NCBI GenBank assembly: GCA_037176725.1
Contig: JAZBRS010000077.1
Span: 3,162,001 to 3,226,000, forward strand
DNA: 64,000 nt
Direction: 5' to 3'
DNA from: Posidonia oceanica
Taxonomy: Eukaryota; Streptophyta; Magnoliopsida; Alismatales; Posidoniaceae
Shown here: one piece after another, positions 46,441 through 56,404 of the stretch
How positions within the stretch are numbered: position 1 is the stretch's first letter
How the letters are laid out: every line of letters starts with the position of its first letter
The notes under the pieces: model-generated
The model's input: the letters and a program-made list of their open reading frames with translations, nothing else
What the model was told of the DNA's origin: nothing
Databases searched by the model: none
Translations under genes and position numbers: made by a program

Positions 46441-47167
46441 ATTTAGGCTCCTAGGGCGAGGCGTGTACCTTAGGACAGAAGGACAACCGCTGTCCTCCGA
46501 CGATCCACATGCACACCAAGCTCCACGTGCCGCTCTCGAGCTCGCCGCTCCACCAGGACGATGACCAAAGCTCGCCGCACCACCGCCAGCTACCACCGCA
46601 CGCCGGCCACCACCGACTGCCACCAACAGAGCAGGAAGAAGAAGAGGAGGAAGAGGAGGGGGAAAAGGGAGAGAGAGGATGGAGGAGGAGACAGATGGGG
46701 AGAGGGGAGGAGGGGGAAGGAGGAGGATGCGCCGGCCGGCTAGGGCACGGGCGCACGCGAGAGGGAGGAGGAGCGGGCACGAGTTGGGTGGGGGAGAGGA
46801 GATGGTGTGCGCGTGAGGGGGGAAGGGTGAGACACGCGCAGGGGAGGAGGGGGAGGGAAAGAAGGGGAGGCACGTGAGGGGGAGAGGGTGGGAAAGGGAG
46901 AGAGAGAGAGGGAGAGAGAGAGAGAGAAAGGAAGGGAAAGAGAGGGAGAGAAGAAGAGAGAGAAAACCAGGGACCAGACCACAATCTATCCCACCAACCA
47001 CCACAACTGGGAGTCCACCACAACAATATAGGTGGAAACCCACACAAACCATAGATAGGGCTCACAACAACTCAAGTGGGGCCTGCAAGGCCAATAACAC
47101 CCGACCAAAGCCAAGGAATTCATTATAAAAGCATAATTACAAGGAAAATGAATTCCCAGGTGTTACA

Positions 47168-47550
47168 TGTCCTCACACAAGGAAGCAAGTGGGCCTGACC
47201 TTGCACGAGGAAGCAGCCATGGGACTCCATTCGCACTAAGCGGAGTCGCCAAAGACTTGTCCTCGCACGAGGAAACAAGCAGGGCTGATCCTTACACGAG
47301 GAAACAGACAAGGGATTCCGTTCGCACTAAGCGGAGTCGCCAAAGGGATTGTCCCCGGCTGAGGAAGCAAGCATGCTTGACCTTGCACGACGAAACATGC
47401 AAGGGACTCCATCCACAGGGAGCAGAGTCACGCAAAGGCTTGTCCTTGCATGAGGAAGCAAGTGGGCCCGACCTCGCACGAGGAAACAGGCAGGGGACTC
47501 CGTTCACACTGAGCAGAGTCACGCAAAAGCTTGTCCTCGCATGAGGAAAC
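47168..47550. repeat. 3' UTR palindromic tandem array of Element C, left part
   Basis: Units contain CTTGTCCTCGCACGAGGAAA and GGACTCCGTTCGCACT. Each has the palindrome CCTCG-CA-CGAGG. The right part is at 50859-51540. The two parts were one array before the solo LTR inserted. Confidence 0.85.
47546..47550. other. Target-site duplication of the solo LTR, left (GAAAC)
   Basis: GAAAC abuts the LTR start and equals 50854-50858. Joining the flanks restores a normal array unit, GAGGAAACAAG. Confidence 0.9.
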
Positions 47551-48112
47551 TCTAGTAATCCTGAATTCTAATCGTCCATGCACATTACCAAAGCTTGTGT
47601 GCACCGATCAAAATAGGCTCACTATATATGGCTGGATCCGAGGGAAGAACTCGACTCGGAAACGCTGGCAAAAGAAAAGAAAAGAAATGATAAGACAATT
47701 CGAAGTCGCCACCGGGTCTATTGAATTGGAAGACAAGGAAAACCAAGGGTTAAGCATGCAAAGACATGCGAAACCAGATGCAAGGAGGGGCAAAGAGATG
47801 CGAGGATAAGCTAAGTTATGCTATGCTATGGCTCAGGCCTAGGATAAAGGAAAAGGTCGATGCGAGCCAAGAGAAAGGGCAAGGACTCCTGTTACGCACG
47901 GGGAAGGTGTTAGGCACCCCCGATACGTCCGAGAGTCGGTCTTTCTTAGGTAATCTCGTGCTTATGCAGGGAATTGCTAGCCTAATGCCTTAAATGCTTA
48001 CCTACTATGCGAGGGAAATAAACGTGCTATCTATATGCTCAGCCACGCTGCTAGTGTTCCGAACTGGGCAGACCCTGGTTCATGAGAACTCCTAAGCAGT
48101 AAGCATCACGGC

Positions 48113-48122
48113 CCTATATGCA
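48113..48122 (-). promoter_or_regulatory. TATA-like motif of the solo LTR
   Basis: GCATATAGGGC on the minus strand, followed by GTGATGCTTACTG, as in A and B. Confidence 0.4.
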
Positions 48123-48488
48123 GATGCAAACGAGAAAGCAAAACTGCGGGAAAACCAAGCAATGCAGGCGACATGCAAGCGATAAAGCAAAGTAGGTGCG
48201 GAAAACGGTGCAAAAATGCGTAAAACCATGCAAGGCATGGGAAACAATGCAAAGGGCAGAAAGCAATGCGAAGGGGTGCAGAAAATCATGCAAAGGAGCG
48301 GAAAAGCGATACAAAACACGGAAAACGAGGTAAAGTGCGCAAAACGAGGCAAAGCGTGGTGCGAAATCAAAACAAAGGGGTGGGTAACATGCATTGGGGT
48401 TGCAGCAAGCCAAAGAAGCGACAAAATGTGAGAAAAGGCGAGCGAAACAAAATCTGCATTTTAAAACGGCGGTCAGTCATCTGCAAAT

Positions 48489-48546
48489 GTTGGACGTTGG
48501 CAGCACCAGCGTCCAACGTTAGATGCTAGCGCTGTTGGCGTCCAAC
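48489..48546. repeat. Double-hairpin module S1
   Basis: Two adjacent hairpins, each 9-11-9. Arms: GTTGGACGT/GCGTCCAAC and GTTAGATGC/GCGTCCAAC. Both loops are 11 nt. Confidence 0.85.
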
Positions 48547-48729
48547 ACCTGCTGCAGACAGACAGCATGCATTCTTTTGAAAATCCATGCATTCTAACTA
48601 TATGGATGCAATACAGATGCAAATGTGCAGCTACATGGGTGCTAGACATGCAGATCTATCCTAACAAAAAGATAGAAGAGGAATCAGAGCAAGGAGCCAA
48701 CCAGAATCCAAGATTCAAGCTAGCAGGTT

Positions 48730-48787
48730 GTTGGACGCCTGTAGGCTGGGCGTCCAACGTTAGACTCCAGAGAGGCTGGCATCCAAC
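48730..48787. repeat. Double-hairpin module S2
   Basis: Arms: GTTGGACGC/GCGTCCAAC and GTTAGACTC/GCATCCAAC. Both loops are 11 nt. Confidence 0.85.
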
Positions 48788-48960
48788 AATAACAGAAGGC
48801 AGAGGGGAGAAAAGATGCATACAAATGATAGAGGAGAGTTGGGATCGTGCATTTGGGCTTCTAGAGCTAAGCATGGAGCAAGCAAGCAAACAGGGGATGC
48901 ATAAAATAAGCAATCAAACCTTACCTATGCTGAGTGCCAGGCCAGAGGCACAACCAGGGT

Positions 48961-49018
48961 GTTGGACGCGAGCTAGGTCGGCATCCAACGTTGGACGCCA
49001 ACACCAGCAGCGTACAAC
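48961..49018. repeat. Double-hairpin module S3
   Basis: Arms: GTTGGACGC/GCATCCAAC and GTTGGACGC/GCGTACAAC. Both loops are 11 nt. Confidence 0.85.
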
Positions 49019-49189
49019 GCTTTAGGAGGCACAACACACAAAAAGCATGCATAAACAAGCAAATAAATTAGCTGAAATAAAATAACAGTTGCTGAAGAAG
49101 CTAGGCATGCATAAGAACATAGGAGGCCAGCAAATAAGCAAGATCAAGGAAGCATGCAAGCTTTAAACAAACAAGAGATGAGCTAGGGC

Positions 49190-49247
49190 ATTGGACGCTA
49201 GAGCCAGCAGCGTCCAACGTTGGACGCTGGAGGCTCTGGCGTCCAAC
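49190..49247. repeat. Double-hairpin module S4
   Basis: Arms: ATTGGACGC/GCGTCCAAC and GTTGGACGC/GCGTCCAAC. Both loops are 11 nt. The centre is the perfect palindrome GCGTCCAACGTTGGACGC. Confidence 0.9.
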
Positions 49248-49581
49248 GACCCAGACCTGCAGACTCACCTGTTCTAAAGGGGGAGCTCAGCTCTACCCCA
49301 CCTAGATGCATGCAAACACTTTAAAGGCATGTAGGGAACTAACAGGAGCATGCACAGCAAACATGGCAAGCATTTAATACAAGGAGGCAAGATAAAAGAA
49401 GGTATGCATAAGAGGAGAAAGCTTAAGACTTGCAAAAAGGAGTAAACAACTTAGAAAAATCCTAGCAAACCTAAACATGGTTGCCATAGGGGCCAGGCAT
49501 CTCTAAGTAGGCATGGATCACAAAATAATACTCAAAATATGCATGAGGTAGGCATGGGAGGAAAGCAAAGCAAGCAGAGGC

Positions 49582-49639
49582 ATTGGACGCTAGGTGAACC
49601 AGCATCCAACGTTGGACGTAGCTCACTCTAGCGTCCAAC
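49582..49639. repeat. Double-hairpin module S5
   Basis: Arms: ATTGGACGC/GCATCCAAC and GTTGGACGT/GCGTCCAAC. Both loops are 11 nt. It is 392 bp from S4, while most neighbours are about 230-240 bp apart. Confidence 0.85.
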
Positions 49640-49820
49640 AAAGGCAGAAGACAGATGGAACATTAAGCATGCTAAAAGGCTTCAAATAGGCATGGAATAA
49701 GTTAAGAAGCATGGCACAACATCAGGAAGCATTAAAGGGAGCATATGGCATGTATTTGCAAAGAAGCATGCAAAGGAAAAGCATGAAAAGCATTTAAACA
49801 AGGGCAGAGCAAAGCAAGCC

Positions 49821-49877
49821 GTTGGACACCGGCCTATGCCGCGTCCAACGTTGGACGCACCAGTTGGTGCGCTCAAC
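49821..49877. repeat. Double-hairpin module S6
   Basis: Arms: GTTGGACAC/GCGTCCAAC and GTTGGACGC/GCGCTCAAC. Loops are 11 and 10 nt. Confidence 0.8.
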
Positions 49878-50574
49878 ACACTGAACTTCCTCTTGGATGT
49901 GAATCACATCCAAACGGAAGTAAAAACTTGTAATAAAGGCATAGACACGTACTACCATGCATGCACAACTACAGGGGTAGAGAACTAACCTCTGGAAGCC
50001 TTGGAACGCCGGGTCGACGAAGTTCGCTGGAGTTGCAGGTGTGTGCACGACAGTAGGTTCGGTGAGGTCTCCTGAGCAGCTCGAAGCACCGGAGGAGCTT
50101 GCAGCTAGTTGCAGACGAAGATAGGAGTCGCTTCTACGCTCTGGAGGTGGGAATTCTCTCGTTGGCTCTATGTGGTGTCTCTGGCAATGGGCGGAAGTTG
50201 CTGGTTTTGTGCAAATGGCATGGGTTCGTGAGCTTGGCAGAGGATTTGCAGGCCAAATTCTGGGCTTGGTAGGAGCTGGCAGGTGCGGGTAAGAGTGTAG
50301 AGGCCATGTGGGATGTTAGAGGAGGGCGTGGGCATTAGCAGGAGGGCAGCGGAGGCGAGGCAGTGGCTGACACGGCCGGTGAAAGTCAGGCCTGTCAGTG
50401 AGGTGTGTGAGGGCGGATTATGGGTTGAAATGGAAGAGATAGGTAGTTACTAAGGTTTGGAAGGTAGTGGGTGGCGTGGAGCAAAGGAAGGGATGGGTAG
50501 TAAGTGTGGGGAGGCGGTGGAGTGGATGAGCGGTGAGCCGAAGGGGGCGGAGCTGCCGCTGCTACACTCGAGTC

Positions 50575-50632
50575 GTTGGACGCCAGACCAAAGCATGTCC
50601 AACATTGGACGCTAGCATAGGCCGCGTCCAAC
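50575..50632. repeat. Double-hairpin module S7
   Basis: Arms: GTTGGACGC/ATGTCCAAC and ATTGGACGC/GCGTCCAAC. Both loops are 11 nt. It lies 221 bp from the LTR 5' end, about 700 bp from S6. Confidence 0.85.
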
Positions 50633-50853
50633 GCACTCAGTTGGCATAAGCTACAAATGGGCTTAGGTTTGGGCCTAGAAGTGTTGTAAAAATTGCAAAA
50701 AGGCTTGGTCAAGGCTTCTAGGGTTTTGGGCAAGGTTTTGGGTTTGGAAATGGGCTAGGAAATGGGTTAGAAAAGGGAATGTCAATCCAGAGACCACACG
50801 AGCCTGTAAAAGAGAACTACCAACTTCCAGGCTGTCAGAATGAGGTGTCTACA

Positions 50854-50858
50854 GAAAC
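50854..50858. other. Target-site duplication of the solo LTR, right (GAAAC)
   Basis: It follows the LTR terminus CTACA and equals 47546-47550. Confidence 0.9.
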
Positions 50859-51540
50859 AAGTGGGGCTGATCCTCACACGAGGAAACAGGCAGGCCTGAC
50901 CTCGCACGAGGAAACAAGCAGAGGACTCCGTTCGCACGGAGCCGTGGCTCGCAAAGGCTTGTCCTCGGCCGAGGAAACATGCAGGCCTGATCCTCGCATG
51001 AGGAAATCGGCAGGGAACTCCGTCCGCATGGAGCTACACAAAAGCTTGTCCTCGCACGAGGAAGCAAGTGGGCCTAACCTTGCATGGGGAAACAGGCTGG
51101 GGACTCTGTTCGCAATGAGCGGAGTCGCGCAAAGGCTTGTCCTCGCACGAGGAAGCAAACGGGCTTGACCTCGCACGAGGTAGGGGGCTCCATCCGCACG
51201 GTGTCGAGCAAAGGCTTGTCCTCACACGAGGAAGCAAGCGGGCCTAACCTCACACAAGGGAATAGGTAGGGGGCTCCGTCCGCACGGAGCCAAGCAAAGG
51301 CTTGTCCTCGACCGAGGAAACAAGCATGCGGGACCCCAACAGGTCACGCAAAGCAGAAGGCTTGTCCTCAACCGAGGAAAAAAGCACGCAGGACCCCAGT
51401 AGGTCACGCGAAGTAGAGGGCTTGTTCACGACCGAGGAAACAAGCACACGGGACCCCAGCAGGTCATGTGAAGCAGAAGGCTTGTCCTCAATTGAGGAAA
51501 CAAGCATGCGGGACCCCAGTAGGTCACGCGAAGCTGAATG
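50859..51540. repeat. 3' UTR palindromic tandem array of Element C, right part
   Basis: Irregular units up to 51300, then four units of exactly 60 bp starting at 51301, 51361, 51421 and 51481. Each unit has a short palindrome: CCTCGCACGAGG, CCTCGACCGAGG or CCTCAATTGAGG. GGACCCC and AGGTCACGC follow in the 60-bp units. The sequence is unrelated to the A and B arrays, though it has the same place in the element. Confidence 0.88.
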
Positions 51541-52663
51541 GGGGTTGGTTGGTAAGTACGCAGACTTACCGACCAAAAGAAAAGGAGGGAGTGATACCAT
51601 AGGGTAGCAAAAAAGATGCCCCTAGTATCAGGAATGATACCAGGGGATAGCCAAAGCACCCTTCGCATCGGAAAAACGGAGAAGGCAGATAACACTAACG
51701 TGTTGCCAACCGAGTAGTTTGGGTACTAGCCCGATGCAGACATTTTGACGGGCGTCAGCCGGGTAGTTAGGGCTGCCAGCCCGATGCAAAGGAAAATGCA
51801 GGGGCCCATCGTAGTGGGTGTGCAATGGTCTCAAAGTGGGCATGCATTGTAGCATCACGGAGTGACAGACAATGGCCATATCGGTCATCAAGGACCTACC
51901 CAACGTGGTGGGCGGCAAAACTTTGAAAAGCACAGAGCCTCTGAGCAAGGGTCAGGCAAAAAGTGCTCGTCCTTGGCTCCAATTTTCGAAAACGGGGAGA
52001 AGGGAAATAGATTACTATAGCATGCATGTTTTTGGTGGTTTCGGACTCAAAAGTAGCTGTTACCAAGAGGGTGCTTCTACACTTTCTGACTCAGGGATTC
52101 TCGATCCTCAAGCAACTCCATGCCGAGTTGTGGTCGGTTGCTCTCTTTGACCTCCTAGTATAACTGCTAATACGCCCTAATTGGTTTGGGCATTCTTTGA
52201 CCTCTTGATAACAGGGTATAGAGGGGCTTAGGTGGGATCTCGCTGATAGACGAGAATCCCTGTACCTCAGTCAAGTACTCTCATTTCTGGCTTGGGATGA
52301 GGCCTCAGCTTTGCAAAACACAGCCTTTGGCTGCATGTGGAGCAGATGCGTTGGATGTAGCTTTATAGCCTCTGTCTTAAACCCTCGGGGACCGACTACC
52401 GCTTTTGACGCTCTCGGATAGATATTTCTTTTCACCTCTTGAGTGACTAGAGTTGCATCTAGGCTGCCGGAGATGTACAGTTGTTTTCTACACAAGAGAT
52501 TAGAGCGTGCTGCTGTGCTTGGAGGGTGGGCCCAGCTGATAATATTTCTCATGCAGTTGGTGATGTGGTGCTTGGAGTTGAAAGTTGAGGGGGCTTCGAT
52601 GCTTGTCCGAGTCACTCCTCTCATGGGCGTCTTCTTTCTTCAACTTCTTTCTTCATTTTTCTT
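51541..52663 (-). other. Element C 3' region without a recognised gene
   Basis: The part 51541-51780 matches A 9150-9440 (GACTTACCGACC, the hairpin, AGTAGTTTGGGTAC). The part 51780-52663 has no match elsewhere in the window and no coding features that I trust. Confidence 0.55.
51619..51646 (-). ncRNA. Conserved 3' UTR hairpin, Element C copy
   Basis: On the minus strand, CCCCTGGTATCA, loop TTCC, TGATACTAGGGG, then CATCTTTTTT. All twelve positions pair, one as G-T. It survives although C has lost the mobile-domain ORF and pol. Confidence 0.55.
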
Positions 52664-52963
52664 TTATGCCCAGTATGCATATCTTGTTATCGTATTTTTT
52701 TTGCTCACATGATCTCTATTCTTTTCGATATGCATGTCTTCACCCTCTTGGGGTAGCGGTCCCGGATGAGGCATTAAGAGTTCGGCCAGTCGGCGTACAC
52801 TCTGAGCCTCTACTGCATGTACAGACAGCCTCTGACTATGCTCTGCTCTGCATTGGTCCTCTCCATGTCTGGTGGACTCTCTTGATAGGGTGGATCTCAA
52901 TTTTGGAGTTTTGAGCTCCGCGAGTCGCTCTATTTTTCTCTCAGTCTCACTTTGTAGCCACAT
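52664..52963 (-). CDS. Small ORF of unknown nature in Element C (99 codons)
   Basis: A charged ORF (SETERKIERLAELKTPKL near the start, RRLAELLMPHP in the middle) that could form helices. I recognise no family. It lies between the AT-rich tract after gag and the 3' region, where B and A have protease or pol. It may be a remnant of coding sequence or chance. Nothing in the window matches it. Confidence 0.2.
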   Translation of the reverse strand: MWLQSETERKIERLAELKTPKLRSTLSRESTRHGEDQCRAEHSQRLSVHAVEAQSVRRLAELLMPHPGPLPQEGEDMHIEKNRDHVSKKNTITRYAYWA

Positions 52964-53044
52964 GCAAGAGATGGCGCTGCATAGGTGAGTTCTGCCTGAG
53001 ATTGTCGATGCTTGACATCCTCTCAGCGCTGCCGCTTGTTATCC

Positions 53045-53420
53045 AAAGCCAGGTTATGGATTATAAAAAAAAAATTTGGGTTTTTTGTATTTTAGTAAGC
53101 GAACAAGCATATTTTTGGGTTTTTCCATGTGTTTTGTATTTTTTATGATTTTTTGGTTTTAAGAAAAAACATAAAAAGGGAAAATCAACAGAAAAGAAAG
53201 CATGTTTTTGTTGTTGTTTTCTCTCTTTTTTTATGCTTTTGTCTTTTACAGGATGCAGGCAACGATATATACATACAGAAAATGGAAAATGCATGTTTTT
53301 GGTTTTGATGGATTTTATAATTTTTATGATTTTCAATAATGCGAGAAAACATGAAAACGAACAAAACCAGAAGATGGATGATAATGCATGCAAAAGAAAA
53401 AGATAAGGTAAGAGATACTT
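53045..53420 (-). other. AT-rich tract after the gag of Element C
   Basis: Two imperfect copies of a segment of about 180 bp (GCATATTTTTGGGTTTTT and GCATGTTTTTGGTTTTGATG, each followed by TTTTTATGATTTT). It directly follows a strong splice-donor-like site on the minus strand and may be intronic. Confidence 0.4.
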
Positions 53421-53424
53421 ACCT
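53415..53424 (-). other. Candidate splice donor after the gag of Element C
   Basis: On the minus strand AG|GTAAGTAT, a consensus plant 5' splice site, lies just after the gag homology and just before the AT-rich tract. Ogre elements are known to have an intron between protease and RT. Here the site lies after gag. I could not fix an acceptor. Confidence 0.3.
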
Positions 53425-53434
53425 ATCAGCAACC

Positions 53435-55029
53435 TCAAGATGGAGGTGTTGAACCCGCTCCCGCGCCATTGGCGCTGCCCTGGTGTCTCTGGCCGCGTAC
53501 TCTCTTATCCCGACGTAGCCGTTCTGACTGAACCAAGGAAATTGGAAGCTCACGATGTGGGACAGCAAAGGGGGCTAGAATAAGTCCGATGGAGCCAGAA
53601 GGGTCCGTCGAAGAAGAAACAGAGTCGGGAGCGACGGGATGGATCCCCAAGGATCCGTCGTCGATGAGATCCTGAACGAAGTCCCGGAGGGTACGACAGC
53701 CATCCGTCGAGTGCCCCACGGCTCGATGGTAGTGGGAGTACGCACTCGCATCATACCACCGCGAAAGTGGGTCTGGCGGTAGGTGAGCTTCCAGGAGTCT
53801 CAGGAATGATGCAACCCGAGGAAAGATGACGCTTAGCGATTCACTGAGTGGAGTGAAGTCGCTCTCAGTGCGAAGGCCTTGTCTTTGCCTCAATTGCGAT
53901 CGCTATCGAGCTAGTGTAACGTGATGCAATGGCTCGGCGGGAGAAGCATCAAGAGAGGGCTCGAGGGGGGAGCAGGAAGCAAAGGCTCCCCCCAGAGCAA
54001 GATAGGGGGAGGCGATGGAAGAAGGGGAGGTAGAGCAGGAGTGGGGGTCTCAATTGTTTCAGTGTCAATGAGATCCTGAACCGCATCCCGCAAGGTGAAG
54101 CATTTGTTCGTCGAGTGTCTGTTGGCTCGATGAAACTTGCAGAACTTGTTCGTCTTAAACCACCGCAGAAGAGGATCCGGTGGTGGACGAACCTCAGGGA
54201 GTGTCAAGTGATGTACAACTTTGGGGAAGAGAGAGCTGAGTGATGAGCACAAGTGAGAGAATTCAAAAGGCTAGTGCCGGGCACGTTTCCACTCCTGCTG
54301 TGGCTCCTGAGGAGTACGAAACGAGGGCATAGGGGGCACGAATGGAACAGGTGCCGAAGGTGCGGGTACAGAAGGTGCAAGAGCAGACAGCTGGCTCTGC
54401 ATGGCCTAAGCTAGGGCCTGCATCTCCTGAGCCAGCTAGGAGATGGATTGGGCCTGCTAGGTAAGAGTGGCTAAGACAGTGGAGTCAATAGTTGCAGGGA
54501 GTGCAAGAGACTCTGGGATAGGTGAGGCCAGGATAGGGTGGGCTACCAAAGGCGGCACGATGGGAGAACCTAAGGAAGTAGAGGTAGATGCCTCAGCACG
54601 AGAACCCAGGGTTCGACACAAAGAGGACGAAGGCAAAGCCGTCAGTGGATGTGACACCACAACGGGCAAGGGAGGTGATATCCTGGCATGGGATACCACA
54701 GGTGATCCCCGAGGCAAGAGAGCAGACTGGCTAGATAGAGGGATGACAGCTGTGGGTATAAAAGTTGTTGTTGAGGGACAAGGAGGCTGACCCATAGACA
54801 GAGGAGGCACCTGATAGCTCAGTCCATCGGTGTCGAGAGACAACGAGGGCTGACCCTGTGCCTCAGCATGAGGTGCCACCGGTAGAGAAGGGACAGAGGC
54901 TGCTAGACCAGGGAGCGCTCCCAGAGGAGGTGCCTAGAGAACGGAGCAGATACCGGGCATGAATAGGGGAGACTGACTATCAACCCTGGAGTCCACGGGA
55001 GGCGACATGCCAAGAGATGGATCTCCCAT
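53435..55029 (-). pseudogene. gag: Gag of Element C, broken, with duplicated knuckle region
   Basis: The likely start is the Met of MGDPSLG at 55029. A Pro/Ser-rich N-terminal part reads to about 54457 with stops. Two tandem copies of the Gag C-terminal region follow. The first (about 54252-53911) has FPKVVHHLTLPEVRPPPDPL and CKFHRANRHSTNKC. The second (53893-53435) has FPRVASFLRLLEAHLPPDPL and YSHYHRAVGHSTDGC. A and B have one copy of this region. The Gag core between the N-terminus and the knuckle is missing. Several in-frame TAG and TGA codons break the frame, for example near 54270. Confidence 0.75.
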
Positions 55030-55159
55030 GGTAATGGAAAGAATCTGAACAGGCAAAGGGAAAAGGACAGTCAAAAATTGTACGCCAGGAAATAGAGCAG
55101 ACGCGACCGGAGGGCACGCTATCGGGCACAACCCGAGACCTGAGAAAACAAACAAAGCA

Positions 55160-56068
55160 GTTAGATAGTTGCAAAGTTATTTAGTTGTGGCATGAATGGC
55201 ACACATGCAAATGAATGTCCTAGTATGCACTCTCTCACCATGCATGTCTGAGAAGATGACCTACTCAGACTCACTCATGGGTAATGGGTTTATTGACAGA
55301 CTCCAGGTCAGAAAAAAGTAGGACCCCATCTAAATCCTAGCCAAAGCTCAGGCGGTAACAGAGTGGTGCGTTAGTGGCCTCAATCCAACCAAAGCGTGGG
55401 TTGTACCCTCTACTAACACTGACACGACTCGTGACAAGGGGGATAGACCAACCAACTCGTGCCATGCCAAAGCAATGGAACAAGCGGCCGGGACTATCCT
55501 TCTCAGGCTGTGGGGGGACTCAGAGGAGAGAATGCATGCTTTCTAGTATGATCAATCATGTGAATATGCTTTAAAGTGTTTTACTTGCATTTTGTTTAGC
55601 CAAAGGGGGGAAATTGTAAGTTTTGGCTCTAGTTGTGCTAAAATGTTATTTCTTGGCTTTATCGTAGCTTTTAGATTAAGCAAAAGGGGAGCAAGCATGT
55701 TTCTACTATCCTAGGCATGGCATAAGCATGAATGGGAGAGAAACAGGAAGTCATGGCATGCAAACAATCACACAACAAGGCAAAAAGCATGTGCATGGCA
55801 TGTGCAAGTGTTGTGGACATGATAGTGAAGGGAAAGCACATGTCAGATCAAAAGGCAAGAATACATGGCATGTGCATGTGTGGTGGCATGGAAAGTGTGT
55901 AAAGAAAGCATTCGCCAGCCAAAAGGCATGTATTATTGCGCCAAGCAAGTATTTAAGCAAGCATAATGCAAAAAATAAAGCAAGGATAAGCAAGCAAATA
56001 AAGTAAGTAAAGACAGGGTAAGCAGTAAAGCATGTAAAGACAAAGCAAGCAGATAAGGCATGTGAAGG
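55160..56068 (-). other. Element C leader, truncated
   Basis: Homologous to the A, B and D leaders and closest to D (58860-59640), which lies in opposite orientation. It contains the GGCATGTGCA repeats. At 56068 it stops where the LTR of D begins. The PBS and 5' LTR of C are therefore not here. GAAGG (56064-56068) would be the D target duplication, unverified. Confidence 0.65.
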
Positions 56069-56404
56069 TGTAGACACCCCAATCTAACACCCAGTCGGCA
56101 AATTTCTTCAGAAGCTTGCTCGGATTACGGCACGGTAGACCCCCACCTCCAACCGAGACCAAACCCTCCAACCGAGACCAAACCCTCCAATCTAGACCTA
56201 AACCTCACCTAAAGTCCACCCAAACCCCACCTAAACTCCACCTAAGCCTACCCAAACCTTACCTAAGCCTTAGCCTAAGTCCACCAAAAGGAGCACAATC
56301 AAAACATCCAAAATCCACTTCAGGTCGTTCGATTCTGGAAATGCCTGCGTCTTATGTAAGATGTAGGAATATCCAACGTCTAACACTGCCTGCATCCTTG
56401 GGGC

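Larger units (their letters stand above)
44943..47167 (-). repeat. Partial LTR of another family (F)
   Basis: On the minus strand the segment begins TGTAACACCTGGGAATTC (from 47167), a form common for Ty3/gypsy LTR ends. It shares no blocks with A-E. It stops abruptly at the end of the B LTR, so B probably inserted into it and the remainder lies left of the window. It holds a GA-rich run (46850-46960) and a TATATATG motif near 46240. No gene is supported. The open frames near 46435-47065 are CT-run translations. Confidence 0.5.
47551..50853 (-). mobile_element. Solo LTR (3303 bp) of a Tat/Ogre-type subfamily
   Basis: On the minus strand it runs from TGTAGACACC to ATTACTAGA. GAAAC duplications flank it, with no PBS or internal sequence on either side. 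It is therefore the product of recombination between two LTRs of one element. It keeps the R/U5 block (47883-47925) and the TATA-like motif (48113-48122). It carries seven 58-bp double-hairpin modules. The terminal CA has become GA. Confidence 0.93.
47168..56068 (-). mobile_element. Element C: decayed Tat/Ogre-type element with gag but no pol
   Basis: On the minus strand the leader (56068-55160) is followed by a broken gag (to 53435), AT-rich sequence, unassigned sequence, the conserved hairpin (51646-51619) and a palindromic tandem array (51540-47168) interrupted by a solo LTR. No RT, RNase H, integrase or mobile-domain sequence is seen. Element D truncates the 5' end and F cuts the 3' array. 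Neither of its own LTRs is inside the window. Confidence 0.75.

Noticed and set aside
46435..47065. Two ~200-codon Ser/Pro/Leu frames on the minus strand of the F LTR
   Set aside because: They translate CT-rich simple sequence, and the frames next to it and on the other strand are also open.
48489..50632. CRISPR-like appearance of constant arms and variable 11-nt spacers
   Set aside because: The arms are palindromic halves in pairs, the modules are over 170 bp apart, there are no cas genes, and the setting is a plant LTR.
52664..52963. PHPGPLPQEGE motif in the small ORF of C as a bacterial-type repeat peptide
   Set aside because: A chance likeness in one short stretch. No other evidence of bacterial sequence in the window.
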